Below are positions 42,526 to 51,511 of a stretch of DNA of 64,000 bases, piece after piece. Position 1 is the first letter of the stretch, and each line of letters starts with the position of its first letter. The translations under genes were made by a program, and so were the position numbers. The DNA is taken from assembly GCF_001723605.1 (NCBI RefSeq), contig NZ_CP017111.1, positions 930,001 to 994,000 of the forward strand, in the 5' to 3' direction. The notes beneath the pieces were generated by a model. The model saw nothing but the letters and a program-made list of their open reading frames with translations. It did no database searches and had not been told where the DNA came from. The DNA comes from Sulfurospirillum halorespirans DSM 13726. Its GTDB lineage: Bacteria; Campylobacterota; Campylobacteria; Campylobacterales; Sulfurospirillaceae.

Positions 42526-43046
42526 TTAGTACAAAAACATTGATAATGGTCTCTTTGTTAGGCGTGATGGTAGCCAGCGGATGCGCGGTGTCTCAGTCAT
42601 ACAACGAAGAAGAATTAGGGCTTAGAAAGGTGGATCTCTACAGCGAGAAAACCGTTGTAGGTGAGCCAACATCGTACTCTACGGTGAGTGCAGGTGAATC
42701 AAAAATGATTCAAAGATCGTTTGAAAACGCGCCTCCGATGATCCCACATGATGTCGAAGGTATGATGGATATGACCAAAGATAGCAACGCATGTACAGGG
42801 TGTCACTTACCTGAAGTGGCTGAAGCAGTGAAGGCGACTCCGATTCCAAAGTCACACTTTTTTGACATGAGAACGCAAAAAGTGCTCACAGAGATGAGTC
42901 AAGCTCGCTACAACTGTTCAGCATGTCATGCGCCACAATCGGCAAACGAGCCTTTGGTTAAAAATGAGTTTAAACCAGACTATCGTAAAGCCAATGGCAT
43001 GGAGCGCTCAAACCTCATTGACAACCTTAATGAAGGCGTGAGATAA
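42522..43046 (+). CDS. napB: Dihaem cytochrome c subunit of nitrate reductase
   Basis: The 174-residue protein has two haem motifs (CTGCH and CSACH) and a typical NapB block IPHDVEGMMDMTKDSNACTGCHLP. The N-terminal hydrophobic stretch ends in ASGC, a possible lipobox, so it might be a lipoprotein rather than fully soluble as in other bacteria. It passes electrons from NapGH to NapA. Confidence 0.96.
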   Translation: MISTKTLIMVSLLGVMVASGCAVSQSYNEEELGLRKVDLYSEKTVVGEPTSYSTVSAGESKMIQRSFENAPPMIPHDVEGMMDMTKDSNACTGCHLPEVAEAVKATPIPKSHFFDMRTQKVLTEMSQARYNCSACHAPQSANEPLVKNEFKPDYRKANGMERSNLIDNLNEGVR

Positions 43047-43048
43047 CC

Positions 43049-43564
43049 ATGACGAATGGCAGCAGAAGAGGGGTTTTTACCTCTCTTTTTGGTATGAAAA
43101 AGGCGCAAAAAACTCAAAATGAGTTCTGTGTGCGCCCGCCGTATCACCAAGAGGGGTATGAATTTTTAGATCATTGCATTACATGTAACGATACGCCGTG
43201 CATGAGCGCTTGCGAAGAAAATATCATCTTCCTTGATGCTGCTCATACGCCTTGCTTAGACTTTACCAAACGAGGTTGTACGTTTTGTGAAGCGTGCGCA
43301 AGTGCGTGCCCCAGTGGGGTTTTAAGCCTTACATGTAACGATAAAAAAGAGTTACATGTAAAAGCCGAAATCGACCTTATGCGCTGTATGGCATGGCATC
43401 AAAGTTTGTGCAACAGTTGCTTGGATGCGTGTGAAAGTCGAGCCATTTTGTTTTTAGGACTTTTTCGTCCACACATAGAGATGGATGCGTGCAATGGCTG
43501 TGGTATGTGCGTTGGCATCTGTCCAAGTAGTGCGATTTTCATCAAAGAGGAGGCGAGGGTATGA
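43049..43564 (+). CDS. napF: Ferredoxin-type protein NapF
   Basis: The 171-residue protein carries three to four [4Fe-4S] motifs (CITCNDTPCMSAC; CTFCEACASACP; CNSCLDACESRA; CNGCGMCVGICP). Three TTACATGTAA copies lie within 185 bp here (43179, 43329, 43352). The first encodes ITCN and so supplies a cluster-ligand cysteine. NapF is cytoplasmic and acts in NapA cofactor or Fe-S maturation. It overlaps napL by 4 bp. Confidence 0.93.
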   Translation: MTNGSRRGVFTSLFGMKKAQKTQNEFCVRPPYHQEGYEFLDHCITCNDTPCMSACEENIIFLDAAHTPCLDFTKRGCTFCEACASACPSGVLSLTCNDKKELHVKAEIDLMRCMAWHQSLCNSCLDACESRAILFLGLFRPHIEMDACNGCGMCVGICPSSAIFIKEEARV

Positions 43565-44508
43565 GGTGTTTTTTTATCATAAGCCTGTGTGCAAGCGTTC
43601 TTTTAAGCGCAGAACTAAGCCCACGAAGCATCATCGAAGCTACTGGAAATGTGCAACACATAGCGCTTGTGGAGGGTAAAATCATCGCAGGAACGAGTGC
43701 GGGAACGCTTGAGATATTTAAGATGGATGACGCTTCTAAACTTTCTCACACTGTTTTTCCAAAGATCAAGGACTTTACAGGCGATGAGGTCGCGCCCAAA
43801 CTCTTCTCGGTCGATATGCTAGACAAAACGCTTTTAGCCGTTGTTCAAGCCAGTAATGGCGCTCGTGAGCTTTACCTTGTTGAAGAGGGCAAGCCAAAAG
43901 TGCTCATCGATGCACACGCCAATCTTTTCATCTCTAAAGCCAAATTTGTTGATAAAAACCGCATCTTGGTCGCACTTCTCAGCAATGAGCTTCTGTTGTG
44001 GGATGTTAAAGAGAAAAAAGAGATTTACCGCGTTCAGCCTTCCTCTTCGCACTTTAGCGATTTTGCGTTGAATGAAACCAAAACCATGGTGGCAAGCTCA
44101 TCTGAATCGGGCGAAATCACCCTTTTTGATGTGCTCAGTGGCAAAGTCATCAAAGTGCTGAAAGGCGGCAATGTGGACAATGTCTATAAAGTTGACTTTA
44201 AAAAAGATGCCATTTTGTGCGCAGGACAAGACAGACGTGGCATTATTTACGATCTTAAAAATGGGGCGTACGAGCGCTATGATGGCTCGTTTCTCATTTA
44301 CGCAGGCGCTCTTAGTCCGAGCCTTCATTTGGGGGCTTTTGCCTTTAATGAACAAAACGATATTGTCTTGTTTAACCTTGCAACCAAGAGCAAAATCCAC
44401 ACGCTCAAAGGGCAGAAAAGTACGCTTAATACCATCGTTTTTGCCAGCGACAAAGAACTTGTCAGCAGTAGCGACGATCAATTTATTATGATTTGGAGAC
44501 TCCCATGA
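43561..44508 (+). CDS. napL: NapL, WD40-like periplasmic protein of the nap operon
   Basis: The 315-residue protein has a signal peptide (CFFIISLCASVLLSA) and a beta-propeller-like repeat pattern with WD-type units (LLWDVKEKKEIYRV, ITLFDVLSGKVIKVL, DDQFIMIWRLP). NapL is specific to Campylobacterota nap operons; its role is not settled, and in related species it appears to aid but is not essential for activity. It overlaps napD by 4 bp. Confidence 0.92.
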   Translation: MRCFFIISLCASVLLSAELSPRSIIEATGNVQHIALVEGKIIAGTSAGTLEIFKMDDASKLSHTVFPKIKDFTGDEVAPKLFSVDMLDKTLLAVVQASNGARELYLVEEGKPKVLIDAHANLFISKAKFVDKNRILVALLSNELLLWDVKEKKEIYRVQPSSSHFSDFALNETKTMVASSSESGEITLFDVLSGKVIKVLKGGNVDNVYKVDFKKDAILCAGQDRRGIIYDLKNGAYERYDGSFLIYAGALSPSLHLGAFAFNEQNDIVLFNLATKSKIHTLKGQKSTLNTIVFASDKELVSSSDDQFIMIWRLP

Positions 44509-44858
44509 ATATTTCAAGTATTGTGATACAAACAAAGCCTTTACATGTAAAAGAGATCATCGCTATTTGCGAGGCGAGTGATTTTTGTGATTACCATTTT
44601 TCCGATGAGCAAACAGGCAAGATTATCGTGACGATTGAGGGTGAAAACCTCGATGAAGAGATGTCAAAGATGAAAAAAATCGAGCAGATTCCTCACGTCA
44701 TCTGTGCCGATATGATGATGGCATACAGTGAGGATGAACTCGATGAGCAACGTGAAATGTTAGAACATTCTCCAAGCGTGCCAGAGATCCTCAATGATGA
44801 AACGATTGCACTCAAAGACATCGTCTACAAGGGTGATTTGAAGAAAAAAATCCATTAA
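44505..44858 (+). CDS. napD: NapA maturation chaperone NapD
   Basis: The 117-residue protein begins MNISSIVIQTKP at the ATG overlapping the napL stop (ATGA). It matches the small NapD fold (ferredoxin-like), which binds the NapA Tat signal and delays export until the cofactor is loaded. It is longer than the E. coli protein because of a C-terminal acidic and basic tail (YSEDELDEQREMLEHS...). A TTTACATGTAAA copy encodes LHVK at residues 13-16. Confidence 0.9.
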   Translation: MNISSIVIQTKPLHVKEIIAICEASDFCDYHFSDEQTGKIIVTIEGENLDEEMSKMKKIEQIPHVICADMMMAYSEDELDEQREMLEHSPSVPEILNDETIALKDIVYKGDLKKKIH

Positions 44859-44867
44859 GGAGTGTGC

Positions 44868-45404
44868 ATGCAAACGACCTATCAGATGTTTATTGAAACG
44901 TTAGTGCCCAGTGATGAACTCATCGTCTCGCGTACGGATTTACAGGGGAACATAACCTATGCCAACGAGACATTTGCGCAGATTTCGGGTTATGAAGTGG
45001 ATGAACTCATCGGAAAACCGCATAACATCGTGCGCCATCCCGATATGCCTCGTTCGATCTTTCAAACTCTTTGGCAGAGTTTAGCTTACGGTCAAATGTG
45101 GAGAGGTTATGTTAAAAACCTGCGTAAAGATGGCGGTTATTATTGGGTCTATGCGGAAGTTTCAGGCGTGTACAAAGAGGGCGTTTTAGTGGAGTATAAA
45201 TCGCTTCGTGCTCCCATCGATGAAGCGACAAAAGTCATCATGCAAAAAGCATACGATGAGCGCAAAACACAGGAAGAAAAGATCAGCAGAGCGGTCATCT
45301 ATTTGCAAAGCGATTTGGTTGAAAAACTCGAAAAATTGGCACATGAACAGAAGCGTTCCGCCGATGAGATCATGAATGAGATCGTAAGCGACACACTCTT
45401 TTAG
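44868..45404 (+). CDS. Aer-like PAS protein with short C-terminal helix domain
   Basis: The protein has 178 residues from the ATG at 44868, with AAGGAG six bases upstream. The PAS domain is of the Aer type (SRTDLQGNITYANETFAQISGYEVDELIGKPHNIVRHPDMPRSIF; GYVKNLRKDGGYYWVYAEV), which binds FAD or haem in redox sensors. There is no methyl-accepting or kinase domain. The last 40 residues (DLVEKLEKLAHEQKRSADEIMNEIVSDTLF) resemble a ribbon-helix-helix or short coiled coil. It follows napD by 9 bp and may be co-expressed, linking nitrate respiration to redox sensing or taxis. Confidence 0.85.
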   Translation: MQTTYQMFIETLVPSDELIVSRTDLQGNITYANETFAQISGYEVDELIGKPHNIVRHPDMPRSIFQTLWQSLAYGQMWRGYVKNLRKDGGYYWVYAEVSGVYKEGVLVEYKSLRAPIDEATKVIMQKAYDERKTQEEKISRAVIYLQSDLVEKLEKLAHEQKRSADEIMNEIVSDTLF

Positions 45405-45461
45405 AGGAGCCTTAAGCGCATACGCGGTACAATACCTTTAAAAAATATAAAGGCAATATCC

Positions 45462-46562
45462 ATGGGTTTAGGTGTCGGTATCGTAGGACTCCCCAATGTC
45501 GGAAAATCAACCACGTTTAACGCGCTCACCAAAGCGCAAAATGCAGAATCTGCAAACTATCCTTTTTGTACAATTGAACCCAATAAAGCGGTGGTTCCTG
45601 TTCCAGATCCCAGACTTGAAGAGCTTGCAAAGATCGTCAATCCTGAGCGTATTCAGCACTCAACGGTCGATTTTGTCGACATCGCGGGTTTGGTAAAAGG
45701 TGCTAGTGCGGGTGAAGGACTTGGCAATCAGTTTTTGTCCAACATTCGTGAAGTCGAGGTCATTTTACACATGGTGCGTTGTTTTGAAGATGAGAACATC
45801 ACCCACGTTGAAAACAGCATCAACCCGCTTCGTGACATCGAGATCATTGAGAGTGAGCTTATTTTTGCGGACGTTCAACAACTCGACAAAAAGTTAGATC
45901 GTCTCAAACGTCAAGCTAAACTTGAAAAAGGTGCGCAGGCGATGGCAGAAGTTGCAACAGAACTTCGCGCCCATCTTGATGACATCAAACCGGTGAGTAC
46001 GTTTGCACGACGTGATGATGAAAACTTCCAAGCGCTTGATAAAGAGCTACGTTTCCTTTCCAACAAAACCATCATTTACGGTGCCAATGTTGATGAAGCA
46101 GGACTTTTAGAAGAGAATAGTTTTGTCAAAGCGGTTAAAGAGCATGCCAAATCAGTCGGTGCGGACGTTGTTGTTCTCTGTGCCAAAATTGAAGAAGAGA
46201 TGATCGGCCTTGAAGATGATGAAGCCGAAGAGTTTTTAAAAGAGCTTGGCATTGAAGAATCAGGTCTGAAACAGATCATCCGCCTTGCGTTTGATAAACT
46301 AGGTCTCGCGTCGTACTTCACCGCAGGTGTTAAAGAAGTGCGCGCGTGGACAATTGAGAAAGGCTGGAAAGCGCCAAAAGCGGCGGCGGTGATTCACAAT
46401 GATTTTGAAAAAGGATTTATCCGCGCCGAAGTCATTGGCTACAATGATTTTATCGCATTCAAAGGCGAAGCTGGCTCAAAAGAAGCAGGCAAAATGCGCC
46501 TTGAGGGCAAAGAGTACATCGTTCAAGATGGCGATGTGATGCACTTTAGATTTAACGTTTAA
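45462..46562 (+). CDS. ychF: Ribosome-binding ATPase YchF
   Basis: This 366-residue Obg-family protein has the P-loop GLPNVGKST, the switch region [23 protein letters not shown], the adenine-specificity region characteristic of YchF, and a C-terminal TGS-like domain ending MHFRFNV. It hydrolyses ATP rather than GTP and associates with ribosomes in stress response. It is followed by the 38-bp palindrome at 46568. Confidence 0.97.
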   Translation: MGLGVGIVGLPNVGKSTTFNALTKAQNAESANYPFCTIEPNKAVVPVPDPRLEELAKIVNPERIQHSTVDFVDIAGLVKGASAGEGLGNQFLSNIREVEVILHMVRCFEDENITHVENSINPLRDIEIIESELIFADVQQLDKKLDRLKRQAKLEKGAQAMAEVATELRAHLDDIKPVSTFARRDDENFQALDKELRFLSNKTIIYGANVDEAGLLEENSFVKAVKEHAKSVGADVVVLCAKIEEEMIGLEDDEAEEFLKELGIEESGLKQIIRLAFDKLGLASYFTAGVKEVRAWTIEKGWKAPKAAAVIHNDFEKGFIRAEVIGYNDFIAFKGEAGSKEAGKMRLEGKEYIVQDGDVMHFRFNV

Positions 46563-46567
46563 CCTTC

Positions 46568-46605
46568 AACCGCGTTTACATGTAAGCTTACATGTAAACG
46601 CGGTT
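46568..46605. terminator. Perfect 38-bp palindrome containing two copies of the genomic motif
   Basis: Each arm is AACCGCGTTTACATGTAAG and its exact reverse complement, with no spacer. It lies between the convergent ends of ychF and the iron-operon gene at 46621, so it can serve as a bidirectional terminator or form a cruciform. The two palindrome cores are at 46576 and 46588. Confidence 0.85.
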
Positions 46606-46620
46606 TACTTCACTATATTT

Positions 46621-47118
46621 TCAATTTTTCTTCATTTGCAAAAGAAGCAGCCTTGTGTTTCGTGAGCTAAAATAAAGCGTCAAGGCAAAGAGTAGTACAG
46701 CGATGGAAAACATCGTAACGGTTGCCATATCCCATTCACCATTGCCATTTTGTGCTTGCGAAAGTTTTCCGCCCGTACTTGCTTTGGCTTTCACATCCGC
46801 AGGAAATCCATCCAAAGGCGCGATGCCTTCTTTGACCACACTGTGTCCAGGACCGCCATCGAGTACGACTTGGTACGGCTCTTTGGGAATGGCGATGATA
46901 AGCTCACTTGATTCTGGCAAGCGTTGTTGAAACAACACATTTCCACTTAGGAGTGACTCCAACTTAATGAGTGCGCCCGAAGCGAGCTCTCCTGTACTAA
47001 ACTCGCCACGAACGGTGATGGTGTCATCATCGTTGTTCATAACGTTCATCAACAGCGTGTGTGCCTCTAAAAACGATGCCACACACAGTGCCATAATGAG
47101 TATGCCTAATTTTTTCAT
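46621..47118 (-). CDS. Hypothetical exported protein of the iron uptake operon
   Basis: The 165-residue protein has a signal peptide (ILIMALCVASFLEA before HTLLMNVM), a beta-rich periplasmic domain (GEFSTGELASGALIKLESL; YQVVLDGGPGHSVVKEG) and a C-terminal membrane helix (ATVTMFSIAVLLFALTLYFSS). This layout resembles small periplasmic DUF4198-like metal-uptake accessory proteins, but I cannot name a family. It is the last gene of the operon and follows the PepSY gene by one base. Confidence 0.75.
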   Translation of the reverse strand: MKKLGILIMALCVASFLEAHTLLMNVMNNDDDTITVRGEFSTGELASGALIKLESLLSGNVLFQQRLPESSELIIAIPKEPYQVVLDGGPGHSVVKEGIAPLDGFPADVKAKASTGGKLSQAQNGNGEWDMATVTMFSIAVLLFALTLYFSSRNTRLLLLQMKKN

Positions 47119-47119
47119 A

Positions 47120-48697
47120 TCAATCCTTCAGTTGAAATTTTTGTGTCCAAAATGCTTGAATTTTCTCTTGCTCTTGCGGGAGTTTAAAACCGATCCAAAG
47201 CAGCAAAGTGCCTACAACAAACAGCCCTATATCCACACTTAAAATGCTCATCATGCCCTCTTGCCACAAGCGAAGCGGTGAAAAACCACTGGTGTAAAAG
47301 TGAATGAGGGGGCTAATGAAAAATAAAACTCCGCCCAGTTTTAAAAACTCTTTTGCCGTTTGGTAGGAGTTAAGACGGTAAAACGACCACGTCAATGTCG
47401 CGGTCCAAAACAGCGCAAAGGCACTTTTATGCCAGAAAAAGCGCTCAGGTAGATCAAACGGCAAGCTCCATTGCAGCGCAAACAAGAGTCCCGTTGCGGG
47501 GATAACACCGACCATAACGCTGAGAGAGAGCTTACCCATCCAGTGGTAGATGGGAACATTCTGCGGAAATTGGCGCGCCTGTTTTTCCATGTAAAGCAGC
47601 ACACCAAAGCCCAATGCGAAGGCAGAAACAATCATGAGTGAGGCGATAAAAAGCCTCGTAACGGTGTCAACCCCAAAAAGAAAATGCAAAAAGAAGATCG
47701 CATCGTAAAAAAGCCCAGACCAGTGTTTATCCATCACCTTATGTTGCGCAATAAGACTGCCATCAACGCCACTCAGCGTCACGCTTGGTTCATTAGAAAT
47801 ACCGTTTAAAAATGGCATATAAGGATTGTAGCCTTCGACTTTGGCTTGCGCACTCGAATCTCTCCAGTTGCTGAGCGTAATTTTATGGATTTGAACCTCA
47901 GGCATGATCGCTTTGGCTTTGAGTAAAATCTCATTCATCGAAAGCATAGCAACCGTGTCGTTTTTCTTCTCTATGCGTGTAAGATTGGGAAAAAGCACAG
48001 GGCCTACCAGTTTCCACGTCTCAAAGGTTTCGCCTTTGGATGCCAGAAATGCCATCGGCGCTGAAGCACTGTAGCCGATGTTCATCAGCGCTCCCGTGAG
48101 TGTGATGATGATGAACGGTGGAAAGACCCATGTAAAAATCTTGCGGTGCCATTTGGCAAACTTACTTTGGGCATTTTTGCCGCTGTTTTTATAGTTGATT
48201 TTCCAAATAAGCATCAGTCCGCCGATAATCAAAAACATCGCCGCAACGGCAGTAAAGCCAAAAACAAGGTAGCCAAAGAGTTTAAACGGTCTGCCATAGT
48301 GCATATGGTTTAAAAAGCGTGCGAGTTGAGACTGTTCGTCTTCGTTTTCCACCTCTTGTGCGGTGTTGGGATTGAACACTTTGGTTTTCATAAACATCGT
48401 TGAGATGCGAAGCGCTGGGTCGTGCATGGAGCCTGGAAGGCTGATGGTAATGCCATTAACTTGCGGATAATCAGGATCGGCAAGCACAGGATCGATCATC
48501 GCAGAGTAGTCCACTTTTTCGACATTGGGCATCGCATAATGGCGCGAAGGCTTCTCCCACACCTGAACAAAGGGCAGCAAAATGGCAAAAATCCCAAAGA
48601 AAACAGCCACATAAAGCAGCAGCGAAATGTTAATGCCCACCGCAACATGAATGCGTTGGAGGCGTTGTTTAAAAATCTTTTTTGCCTCTTCGTTCAT
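47120..48697 (-). CDS. PepSY-associated membrane protein (PiuB-like ferric reductase family)
   Basis: The 525-residue protein has an N-terminal membrane helix, a large periplasmic region and several further helices. It shows the PepSY-TM blocks MHYGRPFKLFGYLVFGFTAVAAMFLIIGGLMLIWKI, KWHRKIFTWVFPPFIIITLTGALMN and FFLHFLFGVDTVTRLFIASLMI with conserved His residues. Such proteins take part in siderophore iron release or reduction at the inner membrane. It overlaps the small membrane gene by 4 bp. Confidence 0.88.
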   Translation of the reverse strand: MNEEAKKIFKQRLQRIHVAVGINISLLLYVAVFFGIFAILLPFVQVWEKPSRHYAMPNVEKVDYSAMIDPVLADPDYPQVNGITISLPGSMHDPALRISTMFMKTKVFNPNTAQEVENEDEQSQLARFLNHMHYGRPFKLFGYLVFGFTAVAAMFLIIGGLMLIWKINYKNSGKNAQSKFAKWHRKIFTWVFPPFIIITLTGALMNIGYSASAPMAFLASKGETFETWKLVGPVLFPNLTRIEKKNDTVAMLSMNEILLKAKAIMPEVQIHKITLSNWRDSSAQAKVEGYNPYMPFLNGISNEPSVTLSGVDGSLIAQHKVMDKHWSGLFYDAIFFLHFLFGVDTVTRLFIASLMIVSAFALGFGVLLYMEKQARQFPQNVPIYHWMGKLSLSVMVGVIPATGLLFALQWSLPFDLPERFFWHKSAFALFWTATLTWSFYRLNSYQTAKEFLKLGGVLFFISPLIHFYTSGFSPLRLWQEGMMSILSVDIGLFVVGTLLLWIGFKLPQEQEKIQAFWTQKFQLKD

Positions 48698-49023
48698 ACA
48701 CTCTCCTTAAAAAACAAAACAGCGATAACGATGGCAAAGCTTAGTGTGGGCACAGTGCTTCGAAGCAGCGCGCTCAGTTTGGTGGGCGCTAAGACGATCC
48801 ACAGTGCCGCTACTGCCCAGACAAATGTGTTAAACAACAAAGGAATGATGATGGACTCACCTGGCGTTACAGGCAGAAGAAAAATGAGCAAAGTCATGCC
48901 CAAATACGCAACGCATAAGCCTCCGATGATGGCACAGATGCCTCTGAAAAGTCCGATGGTTTTACCACTCTTTTCAGGTTGTGAGAGCTCTTTGAGTAAG
49001 CTCATTCCTTTGGTTTTTAGCAT
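48694..49023 (-). CDS. Small membrane protein, DUF3649-like
   Basis: The 109-residue protein has three predicted helices (IGLFRGICAIIGGLCVAYLGMTLLIFLLPV; IIPLLFNTFVWAVAALWIVL; TLSFAIVIAVLFF). DUF3649-type proteins typically sit beside PepSY proteins in iron uptake operons. Its Shine-Dalgarno sequence is formed by a TTTACATGTAAA copy running into GGA. It lies downstream of the TonB receptor, separated by a strong hairpin. Confidence 0.75.
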   Translation of the reverse strand: MLKTKGMSLLKELSQPEKSGKTIGLFRGICAIIGGLCVAYLGMTLLIFLLPVTPGESIIIPLLFNTFVWAVAALWIVLAPTKLSALLRSTVPTLSFAIVIAVLFFKESV

Positions 49024-49040
49024 TTTTATCCTTTACATGT

Positions 49041-49073
49041 AAAGATCTTGCGCCATACAGACGCAAGATCTTT
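49041..49073. terminator. Perfect 12-bp stem between the TonB receptor and the DUF3649-like gene
   Basis: AAAGATCTTGCG (49041-49052) and CGCAAGATCTTT (49062-49073) are perfect arms. There is no U-run in the minus direction, so it is more likely an intra-operon attenuator or mRNA stabiliser than a full stop. It could reduce expression of the downstream genes relative to the receptor. Confidence 0.65.
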
Positions 49074-49078
49074 GGTTT

Positions 49079-51415
49079 TTAAAATGTGTATTTAAAGCTA
49101 AGCGTAGCATTGCGTGGTGAGCCATACACCATGCCATCTGAGCCGATACCTTCGTAATACTCTTTATCAAAAATATTATTCACATTGAGTTGGAGTTTCA
49201 TATGTTTATCCACATCGTATGAAACCATCGCGTTGGTTAAGATATACGCATCTTGGGTGATTTCGGTTGCACCACTTCCCGTGTAGATTTTACTTCGATA
49301 GTTCAGCCCCAGACCAAAACCGAATTTTTGAATGGTGTATTTGGTAAAGAGATTTGCCATCGTGCGAGAAGCTTTCGTTGAAATTTTGTTGCCATCTGCA
49401 TCCTTAGCTTCAAAATTGGCGATTCCAAAGCCCATATTCCAGTTATCGGTTATTTCGCCGTTAATATCGATTTCAAACCCTTTACTCACAACGCCATCGA
49501 CGGCTTCGTACGCATAATCGGTAGAGCCTGGAACAAACTGGCTGGTCACTTCGCCGACATTGTCTTGCTCAACCCTAAAGACGGAAAGTGACGCGTTTAA
49601 GCGTTTATCAAAGTATTCACCTTTTATGCCCGTTTCGTAATTTTTTCCAACAATAGGATCAAGATAATTTCCGCTTATATCTTTGTAACTTTGCGGTTTA
49701 AAAATATCGGTGTAACTGACGTAAATCGAGTGATTGTCATTGAGATCGTAAATGAGCCCTGCATATGGGGTTAGTTCGTTGGTAAACTCTTTATCTCCAG
49801 CTCCCGTATCGCTTTTGTATTTCCAATCCGAAATTCTAAGACCTGTCACAAGTTTTAAGTCCTCCATCAATGAGAATTTACCAGCGATATAGGTTCCCGT
49901 TTGCGTGGTTTTATCAGGAGTCGTTGCATAATCCATCGATAAATTAGGATTCGCTACATTGATAGCATATAAATTCATAACAGGGCTCGCCAGAGAGGAT
50001 ACAGGATAATCCATACCCCATTTATTGTATTTCATATCGGATGTATTGCGCATAACGCCAAAGATAATTTCATGATTGAGATTCGCTAATTCAAACGGTG
50101 CAGAGATATAAACATCGATATTTTGCTCGTTATAAAGCGCATCATTGACATAGCGATAAACATAGCCTTCACCCGTCCCCGAATCTTTATCCACCGTTCC
50201 ACCAAAATAGAGTAGCGACGTATCGCTGTAGAGTTTGCGGTACGAATAGGCAAGGTTAAACGAGATGTCGTTGTAAAGGTACTGCTTAAAATCAAGATAA
50301 AGCGCTTTTGTTTCGCTGTTCCAATAGGTCCAATCTTCGCTGACCGTTTGAGATCTTGAAAAATTGGTTCGCGTACCATCACTGTAAAACGCAGGCAACC
50401 CACCCCAACGAATGCCACTACGATCCAGTTTTTGATACTCTGCTGCGATGGAGAGGTACGTGGTCTCCGTTAAGTCCATATCCACAACGCCATAAACGAT
50501 GTCATTTGTTTTTTCATAGCCGTTCATAAATGATTTTTTATCTTCATGTTTGGCGACAAGACGTCCTCTGATATTTCCCTCTTCATTAAGTGGCGCTGAA
50601 ACATCCATCGTAGAACTGTAAGCATCCCATGAGCCAGCAGAGACTTCGACTTCGCCTTTGACCTCTTTGGAATTGGCATGTTTACGAATAAAATTGAGTC
50701 CAACGGCGGGGTTGCCAGCTCCCGTCATCAAGCCATTGGCACCTTTAACGACTTCAACGCGATCGTAAATGGAGAGATCAATATCGCTTGCAGTCGTATC
50801 GGAAATTGTGTAGGTTGGCATGCCATCCAGCAGATAATAATCGACATCAAAGCCCCGTGCCGTTGGGTAAATTCTCTCATCCCAACGATTGATCGAGACA
50901 CCCGTGACGTAACTGAGCATCTCTTGGTAAGAGGTGACGCCTAAATCTTCCAGTTTTTGATCGGTCAGCACGGTCACCGATTGGGGCGTTTCGCGTGTGG
51001 ATAAGTTTAGTTTGGTTGCTGTACGCATACTTTTGGTTGTGTACGAACCCGTTCCTTCGCTAATGGCTGATTCACTTCCCGCATGAATCGTAATCGCGTC
51101 TAGTGCGACATTGGCATCGTCTTTTTGTTTAACGATGATGGTACTATCTTTAATAACCGCCTCAAGTCCCGTGCCTTCTAAAAGCAGTTTCAAGGCTTTC
51201 TCCAATCCCTCGACATTTTTAATCGGAGTCGCTTTTTTGCCCTTAAGGATGTTCATGTCCATGATGTAGGGCAGTTTGGATTGCTCTGAGAGGGTTTCGA
51301 TCGCCTCTTTGAGTGACGTTGTCGTGATGGTGTACGTGCCATCTCCTGCATACAAGCTTCCCGCCAGAAGCAATGCAGCTGAGTGTGCTACCAAAGAGTG
51401 TTTGAGTAAGCGCAT
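49079..51415 (-). CDS. TonB-dependent siderophore receptor with N-terminal signalling domain
   Basis: From the ATG at 51415 (MRLLKHSLVAHSAALLLAGSLYA), which has AAGGA upstream, the protein has 778 residues. A Secretin/TonB N-terminal (STN) signalling domain spans about 25-105 (LKEAIETLSEQSKLPYIMDM). The plug follows (TRETPQSVTVLTDQKLEDLGV; RVEVVKGANGLMTGAGNPAVGLNFIRKH). A 22-strand barrel ends the protein, finishing in NATLSFKYTF with terminal Phe. The STN domain signals to the FecR-like protein encoded upstream. It imports a ferric siderophore; the PxxI/FpvA-like plug suggests a hydroxamate or mixed type, not determinable here. Confidence 0.95.
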   Translation of the reverse strand: MRLLKHSLVAHSAALLLAGSLYAGDGTYTITTTSLKEAIETLSEQSKLPYIMDMNILKGKKATPIKNVEGLEKALKLLLEGTGLEAVIKDSTIIVKQKDDANVALDAITIHAGSESAISEGTGSYTTKSMRTATKLNLSTRETPQSVTVLTDQKLEDLGVTSYQEMLSYVTGVSINRWDERIYPTARGFDVDYYLLDGMPTYTISDTTASDIDLSIYDRVEVVKGANGLMTGAGNPAVGLNFIRKHANSKEVKGEVEVSAGSWDAYSSTMDVSAPLNEEGNIRGRLVAKHEDKKSFMNGYEKTNDIVYGVVDMDLTETTYLSIAAEYQKLDRSGIRWGGLPAFYSDGTRTNFSRSQTVSEDWTYWNSETKALYLDFKQYLYNDISFNLAYSYRKLYSDTSLLYFGGTVDKDSGTGEGYVYRYVNDALYNEQNIDVYISAPFELANLNHEIIFGVMRNTSDMKYNKWGMDYPVSSLASPVMNLYAINVANPNLSMDYATTPDKTTQTGTYIAGKFSLMEDLKLVTGLRISDWKYKSDTGAGDKEFTNELTPYAGLIYDLNDNHSIYVSYTDIFKPQSYKDISGNYLDPIVGKNYETGIKGEYFDKRLNASLSVFRVEQDNVGEVTSQFVPGSTDYAYEAVDGVVSKGFEIDINGEITDNWNMGFGIANFEAKDADGNKISTKASRTMANLFTKYTIQKFGFGLGLNYRSKIYTGSGATEITQDAYILTNAMVSYDVDKHMKLQLNVNNIFDKEYYEGIGSDGMVYGSPRNATLSFKYTF

Positions 51416-51511
51416 AGTTTCTTCCTTTTTCTCTTTACATGATTTTGAGAATGAATCTCTAAAAAAGAAGACGTAAAAGAATGAAATCTCTGACATAAAA
51501 TTTTGACCCAT

